Shown piece after piece: positions 11,680-22,330 of a stretch of 64,000 bases of DNA. How positions within the stretch are numbered: the stretch's first letter is position 1; every line of letters starts with the position of its first letter. The DNA is from Pholis gunnellus. Its lineage: Eukaryota; Chordata; Actinopteri; Perciformes; Pholidae. A model generated the notes under the pieces. The model worked only from the letters and a program-made list of their open reading frames with translations, was not told the origin of the DNA and made no database searches. A program made the position numbers and the translations under genes. The DNA is taken from assembly GCA_910591455.2 (NCBI GenBank), contig OU342804.1, positions 12,680,133 through 12,744,132 on the forward strand. The letters are read 5' to 3'.

Positions 11680-12376
11680 ATAAGCAGGGCTGCTGCCTCA
11701 CAGGCTCCGTGGGGGTACATCCTGGCAGCTCCTGGGGCACGACAGATGGTTCAGGGGCAGGATGGGGCTTCCTGGCCTGACTGTCTTTGACCTGCAGTGC
11801 GGGAGAAGAAGACGAAAATTACTTCTGGGAGACCATGCACTGACTTTTCCTTCATATTTTTTCCCTTCCAACTCTCCATCCCATAAACACTCACACAGGC
11901 ACCGTACATTGTGAGGCAGATAGAGCCGCTAAGTGAAAGAGGTAGACCTGTGATAGCGTTGCAATGACTCAAACGGATTGCTATGGTGATAGCTAGTGTT
12001 TCACACGTTCACTTCAAGACTTCAAGATTTTATAAACAATACTCAAACAATGTGACAGCCCTGTTCCAGGCCAAGGCCCCATTTTCATCTCCTATCTATG
12101 TGACTAAACCTCCCACTCCTCCAGCTCTGCTGTGAGATGCAGTATTAAAAGCCTTAGATGGAGGGAGAAAGAAAGAATAGAGAAGAGAGAGAGATGGAAG
12201 AGGGGGTAGGAGGTGTTGTTTAAGTGAAGAGCGTGGCGTGTCCTGGAGGATCTAATAAGCAGGTTGAAGCCTGATAAGGATAAGCTGTCCCTCTGGCTCT
12301 AGGGAGCCTTGTTTTCACCCACCCCCTCCTCCTCTTCTCCCCTCCTTCCCCTCCACTTTCCAAGATGTACTTCTCT
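11680..12376. other. Unique stretch leading into a purine/pyrimidine domain
   Basis: No gene seen. From 12157 to about 12217 the plus strand is purine-rich (GAGGGAGAAAGAAAG-like); at 12322-12354 there is an uninterrupted pyrimidine run of 33 bases. These flank the main purine domain and could pair with it. Confidence 0.5.
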
Positions 12377-12795
12377 GAAAACAAGGAGAGCAAAGAGTAA
12401 TCAAAAGAGAGAAACATTTGGACTGAAGCAAAGATGGTGTATTTGAGAAGGGAGAAGAAGAGAAAGTGAAAAGAGAGTGAATGACAGTGGGAGGTGAAAA
12501 GGTAGCAAAGAGGCGTAACAATGAGGAGAAGACAATGGGAATAAGGGACGTGTTGGGGTAAAGGGACAAGGGGAGGAAAGAGGACAAGGATGGAGAATAA
12601 GAGAGAGAGAGATGGAGCACAGATGATAACAGGGGAAGAGAGGACAACGGGGTGCAAAAGGTAAATGAAAAGAAAAGGCAAAGTAAGAGACGAAGAAAGG
12701 GAACACAAACAAAGAGACAAGGGAGATGGATAGAAAAGTAAGAAGCAGAGAGGAGAGATGTGAAGAAGAAGAGAGGAAGTTGAGTGGACAGAGAG
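12377..12795 (+). repeat. Purine-rich low-complexity domain (about 420 bp)
   Basis: The plus strand is strongly purine-biased for about 420 bases, built from irregular GA, GGA, GAAA and AAG units with few pyrimidines. It is not a simple tandem repeat. Long frames on the minus strand (up to 192 codons, rich in Ser, Leu, Phe and Pro) are a direct result of the pyrimidine-rich complement, which contains few stop codons; they show no domain and are not genes. Such tracts can form triplex (H-DNA) structures. Confidence 0.85.
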
Positions 12796-13139
12796 CTTAT
12801 AATTGGGCTGAAAGAGACCTGCTGGTGTGTCAGAGCTTTAGATCCCACCCCCTCCCCTGTGGAAAAAGGAGAGAAAGGAGAGAGGAGAGACATTGACCTT
12901 GCATTATTTATGCTTAGCGCTATTGGCCCAGGCAGACGCTGCTGCTTCCCATTGTGTCTTCATAATGAGGAACTGCTATGAAGCTAAGGAAGGGGAAACA
13001 CAACCAGGTGGGCAGTCTGTGTGTTGTTGTGAATGTGTGTGCTTCAGAGGTGGGAGGTCGTTACAGTGTACCGTACAGACAGTTTATGTAACAAGGATCA
13101 GGGGCACAAGAAAACCTCCTGTATGTAGTGGTCAGGTAA

Positions 13140-13141
<2 letters not shown>
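12796..13141. other. Unique stretch, no gene seen
   Basis: Begins with a CCCACCCCCTCCCCTG pyrimidine run and a GGAGAGAAAGGAGAGAGGAG purine run (about 12845-12890) that continue the compositional oddity of the preceding domain. The remainder is unremarkable. Confidence 0.5.

Positions 13142-13181
<40 letters not shown>
13142..13181. repeat. (CA)n microsatellite
   Basis: Forty bases of uninterrupted CA dinucleotide. Confidence 0.97.
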
Positions 13182-13183
<2 letters not shown>

Positions 13184-14303
13184 CTTGTGTGTCCCATGTG
13201 GTATTACAGGCCTGTATAGTGTGAGTGAATAAAACGGGAAGGGGAAAGCAGAGAGGGTCAGCTGTTATTTCCTGAGCTCCACCCTCATTTTCTTTTAACA
13301 GCCCCAGGCCAACAATTATGAAGAAAGGACAGCGTGCATCTGCATTATGCACTCTGTGGTCCACTGTCCTCATCAGAGGCTGTCTGAAGTTGATACAATG
13401 TTCCCTGAGAAATGTAACAAAGCCCCGAGCACTCAAAATCACCTCCGCACCAGTGCAAGTTTTTTCTTTTTTATTTGATTACAAATGTTAGATACTGTGC
13501 ATGCGTTAAAGGGTCAGTTCACTCGAATCGCGTAGAACATAGATATGTTCTCCTTTAACTCTCATGGCATAGTGTTTAATGTCTTACAAGCATTGGAAAA
13601 AATGCATATTTAGAAATTCAGCAGATACCGTTTTTTATTGGAACCTCTATGAAAAAAATGTCTCGGGCTCTGAAAAAAGATAATAAGCTCAAAGCTTGTA
13701 AGTGAAAAAAGATTTTCTAACATTTTTAAGTGTTAAGCACCACAAACAATAGTGAATTTAGTTCCATTGCAGAGTGACACATTTCACACACAGATATTAA
13801 CTGAAACCCCATAGAAATAAAAGCAAAACTACTTTGCTCTACCATCAGAAATAAGTTCAATATATTTATATTATTATATATTTATTTTTAATATATTTAT
13901 TTGATCATTGATATAATTTAAGTTCATCTTTCTACATCATTAACACTTCTTCATGATCGAGAATGACAACCCTCACAGAGTCTTAAAGTAGACAGGGTTG
14001 CGGGGTTTTGAATTCTCCCCTCTAGAGATCTGTAACAAATATGATACTCTGGCCCCATTAAGATCCAGCTTGGCAAAGCTCTCGGCCTCTCCCACTTACC
14101 TTTCACCCCCACAGCACATTTGTATGAAAGGACTGTCAGTTTCAAATTTAATTACAAACAACTCGACATACATAGTCCTACCCTGTCATTACCCCGTCTG
14201 GGTCCACCCACTCATCATAGACCCACTTCCACACGCCCCTTATAGCTGAGAGCAACCTGCCTCCTGACGACTGGTTATGATAGTGGATGTAGACTATGTC
14301 TAA
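13182..14303. other. Unique AT-rich stretch, possible worn repeat, no gene seen
   Basis: At 13507-13530 the text AAAGGGTCAGTTCAC resembles the start of a repeat family common in fish genomes, and GTTCCATTGCAGAG near 13761 recalls its interior. The rest does not match anything I can recall, so this is only a weak suspicion. Around 13858-13920 the sequence is nearly pure A/T (TATATTTAT-like). Confidence 0.35.
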
Positions 14304-14336
14304 GTGTGTTTGTGTGTGTGTGTATGTGTGTGTGTG
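14304..14336. repeat. Interrupted (GT)n microsatellite
   Basis: GT dinucleotides with TT and TA interruptions, 33 bases. The interruptions suggest an older, more stable array than the pure ones in the window. Confidence 0.9.
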
Positions 14337-14550
14337 CAAGTGTGTCCCCCTCTTTCTGTTTCTCTCTGTGCCTGGGATGTGGAGATTTGTATGGCGTGTT
14401 AGTCACACCCTGTGTTATCAGCATCTCTGTGATGAGCATAAGCATAGCCTGAGGGGACCGGGGGTAGTGTCACAGATGGTGCAGTGTCAGGGTCCCTGAG
14501 TGTGGTTTAGAGGATGGTGAGTAGCTCTTCTCCCCTGTCTCCAAAATATT

Positions 14551-14574
14551 GTCACCTTGCACTGCCAAGGTGAC
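14551..14574. repeat. Inverted repeat, 9-bp arms, 6-nt loop
   Basis: GTCACCTTG (14551-14559) and CAAGGTGAC (14566-14574) are exact reverse complements around CACTGC. Each arm contains a CACCTT/AAGGTG element, an E2-box-like core. An inverted pair of this length can occur by chance in 64 kb. Confidence 0.8.
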
Positions 14575-15639
14575 ATCTTTCCTCACACAGGGTAAAGGCT
14601 GAGCCCATCTCACCTCGTTGCTAGTGACCCATGTCGCAGCTTCTTTTTTTTACCAGCTTGCCGAATATGGCAATCGATGCTTCCCAGAAACCCTGACCTA
14701 ATCCTGTTATCCTTTTCCTTCAACAACCTAGAAGGGACAAGGGGCGGGATCCTAAAAGTCGGCAGCCAAGAGAGCCGTGCAGAGCCAGCCCCTATCGCAG
14801 TGAAAGCGGGCTTAGCTGAAACACAATAGGTGTGTAATTTCAGGTTTTTGTTAAGCCAAAATCCAATCACATACATGACTGCAAGATCACAGAGAAACAC
14901 AACAGGAGAAGGGGCCTCGGAGGTGGAGGTGTTTCTACCTCACACAAACAATCTCCACACAACTGAGACGCCATTGATGACAGCGTGCTAACTAACGAAC
15001 CCTCAGCAGAAAGATTAGCCTGGCTCTCTGTCCTAGATCTCCGCAGTGTAGAGATGAGCTGACACCTGACTCCCCCCTAACCTGGCAGTTTTGGGATAAG
15101 ATAAAATAGCAAATCATATATCTGGCCCTTTGCTGATACCTCTTTACTTCATAAGCAAACAGAATGCATCAGGCAACTGTAGAAATATCAGGAAAGATTA
15201 TTTTAGAGGAGGTTTTGTGGCACAAACTCACCAGGCAGGAGTGCTCTTAGCTTTTCCATATAATATTGTCTTTTCATCTCATTAATTACAACTATTATGC
15301 TTAATCAATTCCAAATGAAAGGGCATGGTTTTAATCTCACCATATTCATCTCATAAATGCTTGCACAACAACTTTGAATTTATAGTATAAAGTCTTTTGT
15401 CTTCTCCCGAGACTGACTCGAGCACAACTGAAGATTTGTGAGAGTTTGCAGTTTTGTTTTTGCCCCTTGTTTTTGCAGATGATAAATTAAATTAATACAT
15501 GCGTTTAATATTTGAAATGCTGATATGAATAATTTATAACTCAACGGCAGATTAAAAGTAATGCAAAAAAAGTCAGTAATCACCAGTACACAAATTAAGG
15601 ACAAGCTAAGATGAATTTTTAACTGCGCGAGCCCATTGG

Positions 15640-15960
15640 TCGCTCTGTTGTAGTTTGTGTTTTTGGAGCTGTTGAATTAATGGTGTGCATCTTGACCTCA
15701 TTCCACCAAATTCAGTCTGAGAGTTTTCCTTTGAAGCTGATTTATAGTAAAAGCATAAAGCCTAATGCATCTACTCGGGAAGTCTAATGAACGCAATACC
15801 TTAATACTAAGTAATGCTAATCCATGCTCGCTCACAACAGACAGACATCATCATTACCATCATCATAATTATTATTCATGTAAGGCAATTAATGTTGCTG
15901 GTACCTCTATTCTGACGACTTTATTAGCATGGTGTTAAGGCAGCAATTGGGCAGATTCTA
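15640..15960. promoter_or_regulatory. Candidate regulatory block with bicoid-type site
   Basis: Contains CTAATCC (TAATCC at 15818-15823), the recognition core of OTX/PITX/GSC-type homeodomains; repeated CTAATG and TTAATA cores; GAATTAATGG near 15674; and a CATCATCATTACCATCATCATAA-like segment followed by AATTATTATTCATG. Non-repetitive. Regulatory function is inferred only. Confidence 0.28.
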
Positions 15961-16849
15961 ATATTAGAGAGCTGCATCTCACTTATATGTATTATTGACA
16001 ACAGTGTTGCTTCCCTTGATGCCATAGAGTTTTTCTATCCCAATAACAAGTTGTTTGAAGACAAGAAACAAGAAACTCTGAATAGTCCTAATAATACAAA
16101 TCACGCAAATAAACAAATGATACTTCGATTTTTTAATCACACTTGCTTGGTCCATTACAAAAAAAAACCCAAAATGTGTTCGTGACATTCATTAAAAGAG
16201 ATTTCAGAGAGGTGTATTTAACAGAGCAGTGAGCATAATATGTATTCAAAAAAAGAGAAGAGAAAGCTATCAAGTGTATTTATCCATGGGGGTAAATAAT
16301 GTGGACTGGCTGGGTAAATCCCTTCGAATGTCTAGCCAGTCCTGGCACTGGTTGAAGTCCTCCAGTCAAAATAAGAAGTGAACGAAAGGCAAGATAAACA
16401 ACCCAACCAACCTGGTTTCACTTAGGATACATATTTGTGGCCATTTACTCTGATTTTCGGCAGATGGAAAAGTCTCTGAACTTGAAACTTTTTAAACAAA
16501 AAAAGTAGCGCTCTTGGTCGTATATAAGAAATAAAACGTGAGAGCTTACAGTATTGTAATGTCTAAAAGAAGATTTCACGCAATTTCGGTTCTATAAAAC
16601 GCAGACAAAATGCACTTGACCACATATTAACCGGTTTCCTTTAGCAGAAAGAGACATGAAACCTATATCATTCTTATAAAACCTCTCCTGAGTTGTTGCT
16701 AATCATGCTGACAGTTAAATAGCGAGATGGCTCCAGCTTTAAAAGTCACATTATGTGTGTGGAATACCTAATATGAAAAATGTGATGATGATGTATATTC
16801 AGAAAGGATATATGCCAGGCACAGACCAGACAGTAAAGGTAATAGGAAG

Positions 16850-17760
16850 AGCTTTACTTTGAAGGGGTAATGGTTAATATGTGCCATTAAGTATCGCATA
16901 AATGGTGGTGATTACCGCACTGCACCATATAGAGAATATCCTTGTATTGCCCACCAATCACAGTGAAGGGGGAAATCTCTTATCATCAGGCCAAGACTCA
17001 TATGAGCTCTTGATCTGCTGTAGATGAGATGGAAAGACAGCTTGCAATGAAGGAATTGTGTCGTGTAATTGTAAATGATTACTGTCTTTATACCACTAGT
17101 ATACTCCTTTCTTCCGGTATCAGCAGCTGGTTGAAATTCTTCTATGGTTTATGAGGTAAAAGAAAAAGCATAATTCCACCAAATGGTGAGCAAATGAAAA
17201 AAGGCCGCCCACCATAGATATTTTCATCCAGAGAAATGAAATATTAAACATGTTCATTATACCCTCAATTTGCAGTTATTTCTCATTGCACACGGCCATT
17301 TACCCCGCTCTCTTATTGGCACGGCGCTCAGGGCCTTGAGAGAAATCTCTCTTTTATTATTTAAATCCATGCATGGGGGCTGAGCCAGGCGAATCATCTC
17401 ACGTCTGCTAGCCCACTCCCTAATTCTGATTGGCAGCTTGATACACACTCAACGGATGGAGTGGATGATAATGCCTGTGACAAAGAAAAAATATCCCCTC
17501 CCCATTATGTTTTTATTGGTAATGGGGAATGTGGAGTTCACACACAATAAAAGTAGCCTTAATAATTGGAAGTGGCAATGGGCTGTGTCCGCAAGTCTGT
17601 AGGGCTGTCAGCGCAGCGATGTAAATTTCTTTGACATGTTTTTGTCTGGCTAAAACTTTAATGTCGTGGGTGTGACCAATTGGATGCAAATGTTGTTTTC
17701 ATCCCTCGCCGATGAGATGACCCCTGTCATTTCCCAAGGGAAATCAAGCTTTTAAAAGTA
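16850..17760. promoter_or_regulatory. Candidate regulatory block with CCAAT and octamer sites
   Basis: A long non-repetitive block. Clearest sites: CCAATTGG at 17676-17683 (a palindromic CCAAT/inverted CCAAT) directly followed by ATGCAAAT at 17684-17691, the exact POU octamer. Earlier are GGCAGCTTGATACACAC near 17431, CTTTTATTATTTAAATCC near 17350 and TAATAATTGG near 17560. GC-rich cores with AT-rich flanks are typical of vertebrate enhancers, but no conservation evidence was available. Confidence 0.32.
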
Positions 17761-17778
17761 TTTGATAGCTGTAACTCC

Positions 17779-17989
17779 ACACACACACACAAACTCGTGT
17801 TGACGCTGGAGCAAAATGCTCACACACAAACTGACACATATGCACAAACACGTATCCACACAGGCACACATGTAACCGGCTCACACATGCAGGCACATGC
17901 ACTACAGTATATGTGTATTTCAAGAGTGCTCTTCACACACACACACTCAGTCATGCACAGATATGCAGATATACACTCAGTTTTCACAC
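17779..17989. repeat. Degenerate CA-rich low-complexity region
   Basis: About 210 bases in which ACAC units keep recurring, separated by short unique words such as CATATGCACAA and CACATGCAGG. Looks like a worn microsatellite cluster. It yields a false Thr/His-rich reading frame on the plus strand. Confidence 0.8.
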
Positions 17990-18312
17990 TTTCAGCATCA
18001 ACACGCTCATATCCTTGCCAACCTCCTCACCCACTCATTGATGCTTGGCTAATGCATTCAACATGTGACGGTGCTGTATGCCTCCCTGTACTCAAACAGA
18101 CACTTGATTAGATTGAAAGCACTCTTTCATGGCAAGTATAATGGTTTTGAACACAGGAGGTGGACACAGCAGTTCCTCTGTCAGTCTGTCATAACCTTTG
18201 ACAGGATAAAGAGGCCACAGCTCTCCCTGTAAGTATCCAGGCTCTGCTGCTTACAGGCATCCGCACCTGAAAGACAGGCACACACAACACATAGTTTTAT
18301 GTGTACATATTA

Positions 18313-18315
<3 letters not shown>

Positions 18316-18358
<43 letters not shown>
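18316..18358. repeat. (GT)n microsatellite
   Basis: Forty-three bases of uninterrupted GT dinucleotide. Confidence 0.97.
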
Positions 18359-18362
<4 letters not shown>

Positions 18363-21300
18363 TGTGCTAGTGTATGTGCGTGTCATGTGGATAATGCTGC
18401 ATGCGAAGGCCAGCTTTAATATTGGTCTGGAATAACGGGCTCTTTTGTACATTGTGAGGCAGCCAGCATCTGAGACCAATAAAATAGTGGCCCTTGGGTC
18501 ACTGCTCGAAGGATGAAGGAAGAAGATATAATCATACACAGAGGACACAACACCTTTTTTGTGCTTTCTCCGCATATTTGGGTGCAGAGAGAGTGCAGGT
18601 CCTTCATAAGTTTAATATTTTCACAGTGTGACCTTTTGTCACTAATAGAGTGACTCGCCAATAAGCGTATATTGTATCTTTAGGGGGTGCAGCCATATTA
18701 GTGCAGCAATTGGCTGTAGAAGGAGGAGGAAGACAAGCTGCACGGAAGACACATGGTGTTAAGGCGGATACAGACAGGAAACACGTGTGTCTGCTTATGG
18801 GCAAGGATGCGTGCCTGTAAGTGTGCAATTGTGTATTAGTGTGTGAGATTGTGGATGTGTTAGAGAGATTGTGTATGCACGTGTGTGGATGACTTTTTAA
18901 GCAATATATCTCATAATGACATTTGGAATGTCTCTGGAAAATGGAGGCTAAGCCAAGGAGGTTGACAGTCAGAAACCACAAGCTGGAGTTAAGCCTCAGC
19001 ATTGCAGTGAACCATATGCTAAACCTATGTCATGCCCAACTCCAGATCCAGCGGCAGCGATTGACTAAAGCCGTAAGATAAACATTGCAGGGAAAACAAT
19101 TTGAGGTTTTTTTTGGACAATTTGTTTGATAAAAGACACTAGTTTCCCATTTGAGGAGATGAGCTGGGCTCAGTTTTCTTTTTGTATATGTGCCATGTTG
19201 TCTTAGTGGCGATGATGTCTCATTATCTTTTATTAGTCCCATGTGCAGATGTGCTCCTGACTGACGTTTCGCAATATCCCTCATGGTTTTCCATCCAATG
19301 ATGTAATGGAGTCAAAAATGCCTCCACCCCTCAGTCTTAGTTTGATTGGTCAGTCGGGACTGTAGCCTGTCCTACTAGCACCTGTTGTGAGTGACTGCAG
19401 CAGTTTGAGACAAGCACTTTATCCCCTGTCTCCCCAACAATCATTACAGCAAGCTTACTGGGTTATTATAGCGCAACCTGAGCACATTTACTCTGACTGC
19501 CAGATATCCTTGTGGGTGTATTCTTCATCTGCTTCTTGATGTTATTTTCTTCAACCTATTACATCCCCTAGGTTGCAAAGACAACTTCTTTTTATTTAGG
19601 GCAGGTAATAATTAGAGCAGACGGCTTGTTTGATTTCCACCTTGATAACACCTTCAGAATGTTGTCAGAGAGTGTAAACACGTACCCGCTCATAGTTTGG
19701 CTCCTTTCATTCGAGTCATTTGTTCTTGTCGCTTTTTGAAAAACAGGTTGCTGTGGTGTTTTTATGTGTTTGTGCCTGTGTGTGTTTGGGGGTGTCAGTG
19801 CGTTTCTGTGGCTGTGAATTGTGTTTCTCGACTTTTGCGTGTGTCATTGTTCCTCTGTGGTCACGTTTTTTTTTTCATGTCTAGGTGTGTCTGTCTGTGT
19901 GTGTGTTGCATGGAGGTTAGGTGTTTTGATCTTAGTGGGGAGACGTGAGTTGCCCTGGGCTGTGAGGCTCATTAGGTATGTACTCCTCTGAATGCGAAAG
20001 TATTTGTTAAACCACATGACAAGAATACCTCTCTGCTGCAACAGATGTGCTGTAATTAGAGAGGGCTTAAGTTGTCTTAGAGCTGTGTGGAAAGTCATCA
20101 CCAGCTGATAAGTTTACAACGCTGCCCTACCCATCCCTCATGGACACACACATGCACACATTATGTGCAAAGCTTATCAGGCAGGCAAACACCACACAAA
20201 CAAACACACATCTGACGAAGGAATGACAAATAACACTTAACACACACACACAGGTAAAAAAGTTTGCATTGCAGTAAAACAACATAAAATACTTATGTAA
20301 AGAAAAATATAATACCAAACACTTGTTAGGGATTCAAATTACACAGATCATACACACACATGTATGTATTTGTCCACCGTGTAATGTTTATTGAAGAAAA
20401 CATGGTTGACATTTGTATATATAAACTGGAGACAATTTAGACTAAATTAAAAAAATAGTAGCCTATCTTCAATCTCAATTGTTTTTTTTAATTAAATGTG
20501 TTACCACTGATTTTTATTTACTGACAATATTTACTGTAAGCAGTTTTATGGCTCAAGTGATATGTTAACCCAGCTTTCAGGTCTTTGGCCCTAGAGATAA
20601 AGAGGGCAACTGATCAGAGCTATTATCCATTCTGCAGTGAATCAGGAAGATAATGGCCTATCTGACAGCATGGGGCCTCCATAAAGCCATTAACACCTTT
20701 TGTTGTTCCCCTCCTGGTCACCAATCGTGCTGGGCAGTTCAAAAAGGCAAACGAGGCAATCTGTTTGCTTCGCTTAGACCCTTCATTCCCCCTGCTCCAA
20801 GCCTGCTCACACTAACTGACAAGCAGACACACAGCTATGTAGAAACATAAATGATTTGTTCAGACCTACTGTCATGTATTTAGGTCCAGTTTAAACGTAT
20901 TTGGGATGGATTGCTTTTTATACCTTGCACCGATTATCTCTCAAATGCATCTGAAGTGACCACTTCCACTTGCCTATTCATAGATGTGTAATTTTGCGGG
21001 AAACAGACACTTCTAAACAGACGTCAAAAACTCATCCGCATTTAGTCAAACAGCTAAAAAAACCTATTTGCAATTGTTTGGCATCGGCTAATTTAATTGA
21101 GTTTTATGCTACATGCACACAAAGTTGACAAAGCTTACCATCAGTGTTGTCAGGCATGCATTTGCACACAGTATGTGAATACAATGCACTTGATCACTTA
21201 TAAATGTGACCGAAGCATCCTTAGTGCACTCATACATGCTTTTAGAATATGTATGTATCTCTCAGGATTAAATTCCAGTATTATTAGAACCCCAGATCCC

Positions 21301-21676
21301 TCGTAGAATAAAAATAATCGCTCTTAATTTGCTGTAGACATGAATGTTGTGAACCTCAAATTGTAAGGTTGTTTCAGAAATAAGGCGTAGCTGTTGGAGG
21401 TGTTGAAAGCTGTAAAAATTGGATAAACTCCCCTCATTTGAACATCTGAAAGGATCTTTTTACCACTTAACACTGTTTGAACCACACTTCTGAGAGACTA
21501 TATATTGGCCTGTACAAAGACTAAGACACATGGAAGCAGATACACACAGACTTATCTGACATTAGAAGTCTTTATTGTCCTTTGAAGTTTTCAAGCAGTC
21601 AAATTAGCATTGATGAAAGAGTCAGCATCGAACATCTCTGGGATCCAGCCAAGAACCAGAGCTGTGGACAACGTAT

Positions 21677-21846
21677 CTTCATCTCTCTCCTTTCTCTTCC
21701 TCTCTCTCCACCCTTCCACTCCACCTTTCTCCACCACCCCTGCATCAGCATCATCCCTCCTCCTCTGCTAGCAGGAGCCCCCAGTGGTTCCCTCTTTTGC
21801 TCCCCGTTTCTCTCTTTCCTCCCTCTCTTTTTCCCTCTCCTGTCTG
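21677..21846 (+). repeat. Pyrimidine-rich low-complexity region
   Basis: About 170 bases dominated by TCTC, TTCC and CCTCC units, broken by a purine-containing island (GCATCAGCATCA, GCTAGCAGGAG). It resembles the complement of the purine domain near 12.4 kb in style, but I see no shared long word, so a common origin is not implied. Confidence 0.75.
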
Positions 21847-22059
21847 TGTTGCCTTTGGCAAATTGGCAAATTGTGTTTTACTAACGTGGGTACATGTGTT
21901 AAGTGGGGATCAATTGTTTGTTTAACAGGGTGCCTCTATTAGACTGGGAGGGTGTAATTAGTGGTGAGGCCTTTTCTTAATACAGACAGCATCAGCGAGG
22001 GGGAGGGAGGAGTACAGGCTGTCCAATCAATGCCAAATCTCAAGGCAAGATCGGCTGCA

Positions 22060-22330
22060 GTTTGGTTTAGGGAAATTAAATGTGTGATAAATCTCACTGG
22101 AGAAATCAGCATTCAGTGAAGTTGTCCTTCCACATAGCGTCCTACTGTGCATCGTTGGTTGCTAGCCTAAAGCCAAAATCAAGTATCCATAATGAACCTG
22201 CAGAGAGCACGGATAAAAGCCCCATAATATCTGATTATTCCCATTGCCGTTTTAATGGTTTGCTTTGTTCCAGATCTTTGAAACACCTCATACCCACTAT
22301 GGGCTAGGGTCCCTACACTTGCCAGCAAGG
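22060..22330. promoter_or_regulatory. Candidate regulatory block with SOX and TCF/LEF-like sites
   Basis: CTTTGTT at 22263-22269 is the complement of the SOX core AACAAAG, and ATCTTTGAA at 22274-22282 is a TCF/LEF-type core, four bases apart. Upstream are TTAAATGTGTGATAAATC near 22076 and CCATAATGAACC near 22188. SOX and TCF sites in one short block are a common feature of early neural or neural-crest enhancers, but the call rests on motifs only. Confidence 0.28.

Larger units (their letters stand above)
14337..17778. other. Unique non-coding stretch, no gene seen
   Basis: No recognised gene over 3.4 kb. Holds a small perfect hairpin (14551-14574), an AT-rich zone, and two candidate regulatory blocks (about 15640-15960 and 16850-17760). 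Confidence 0.55.

Noticed and set aside
12220..12893. Three overlapping minus-strand open frames of 103 to 192 codons
   Set aside because: They are the pyrimidine-rich complement of a purine domain, which has few stop codons. Composition is almost only Ser, Leu, Phe, Pro, with no domain, and all three frames are open at once.
13507..13800. Possible worn copy of a fish interspersed repeat starting AAAGGGTCAGTTCAC
   Set aside because: Only two short words fit my memory of the family; the rest does not, so it was left as a remark in the stretch description.
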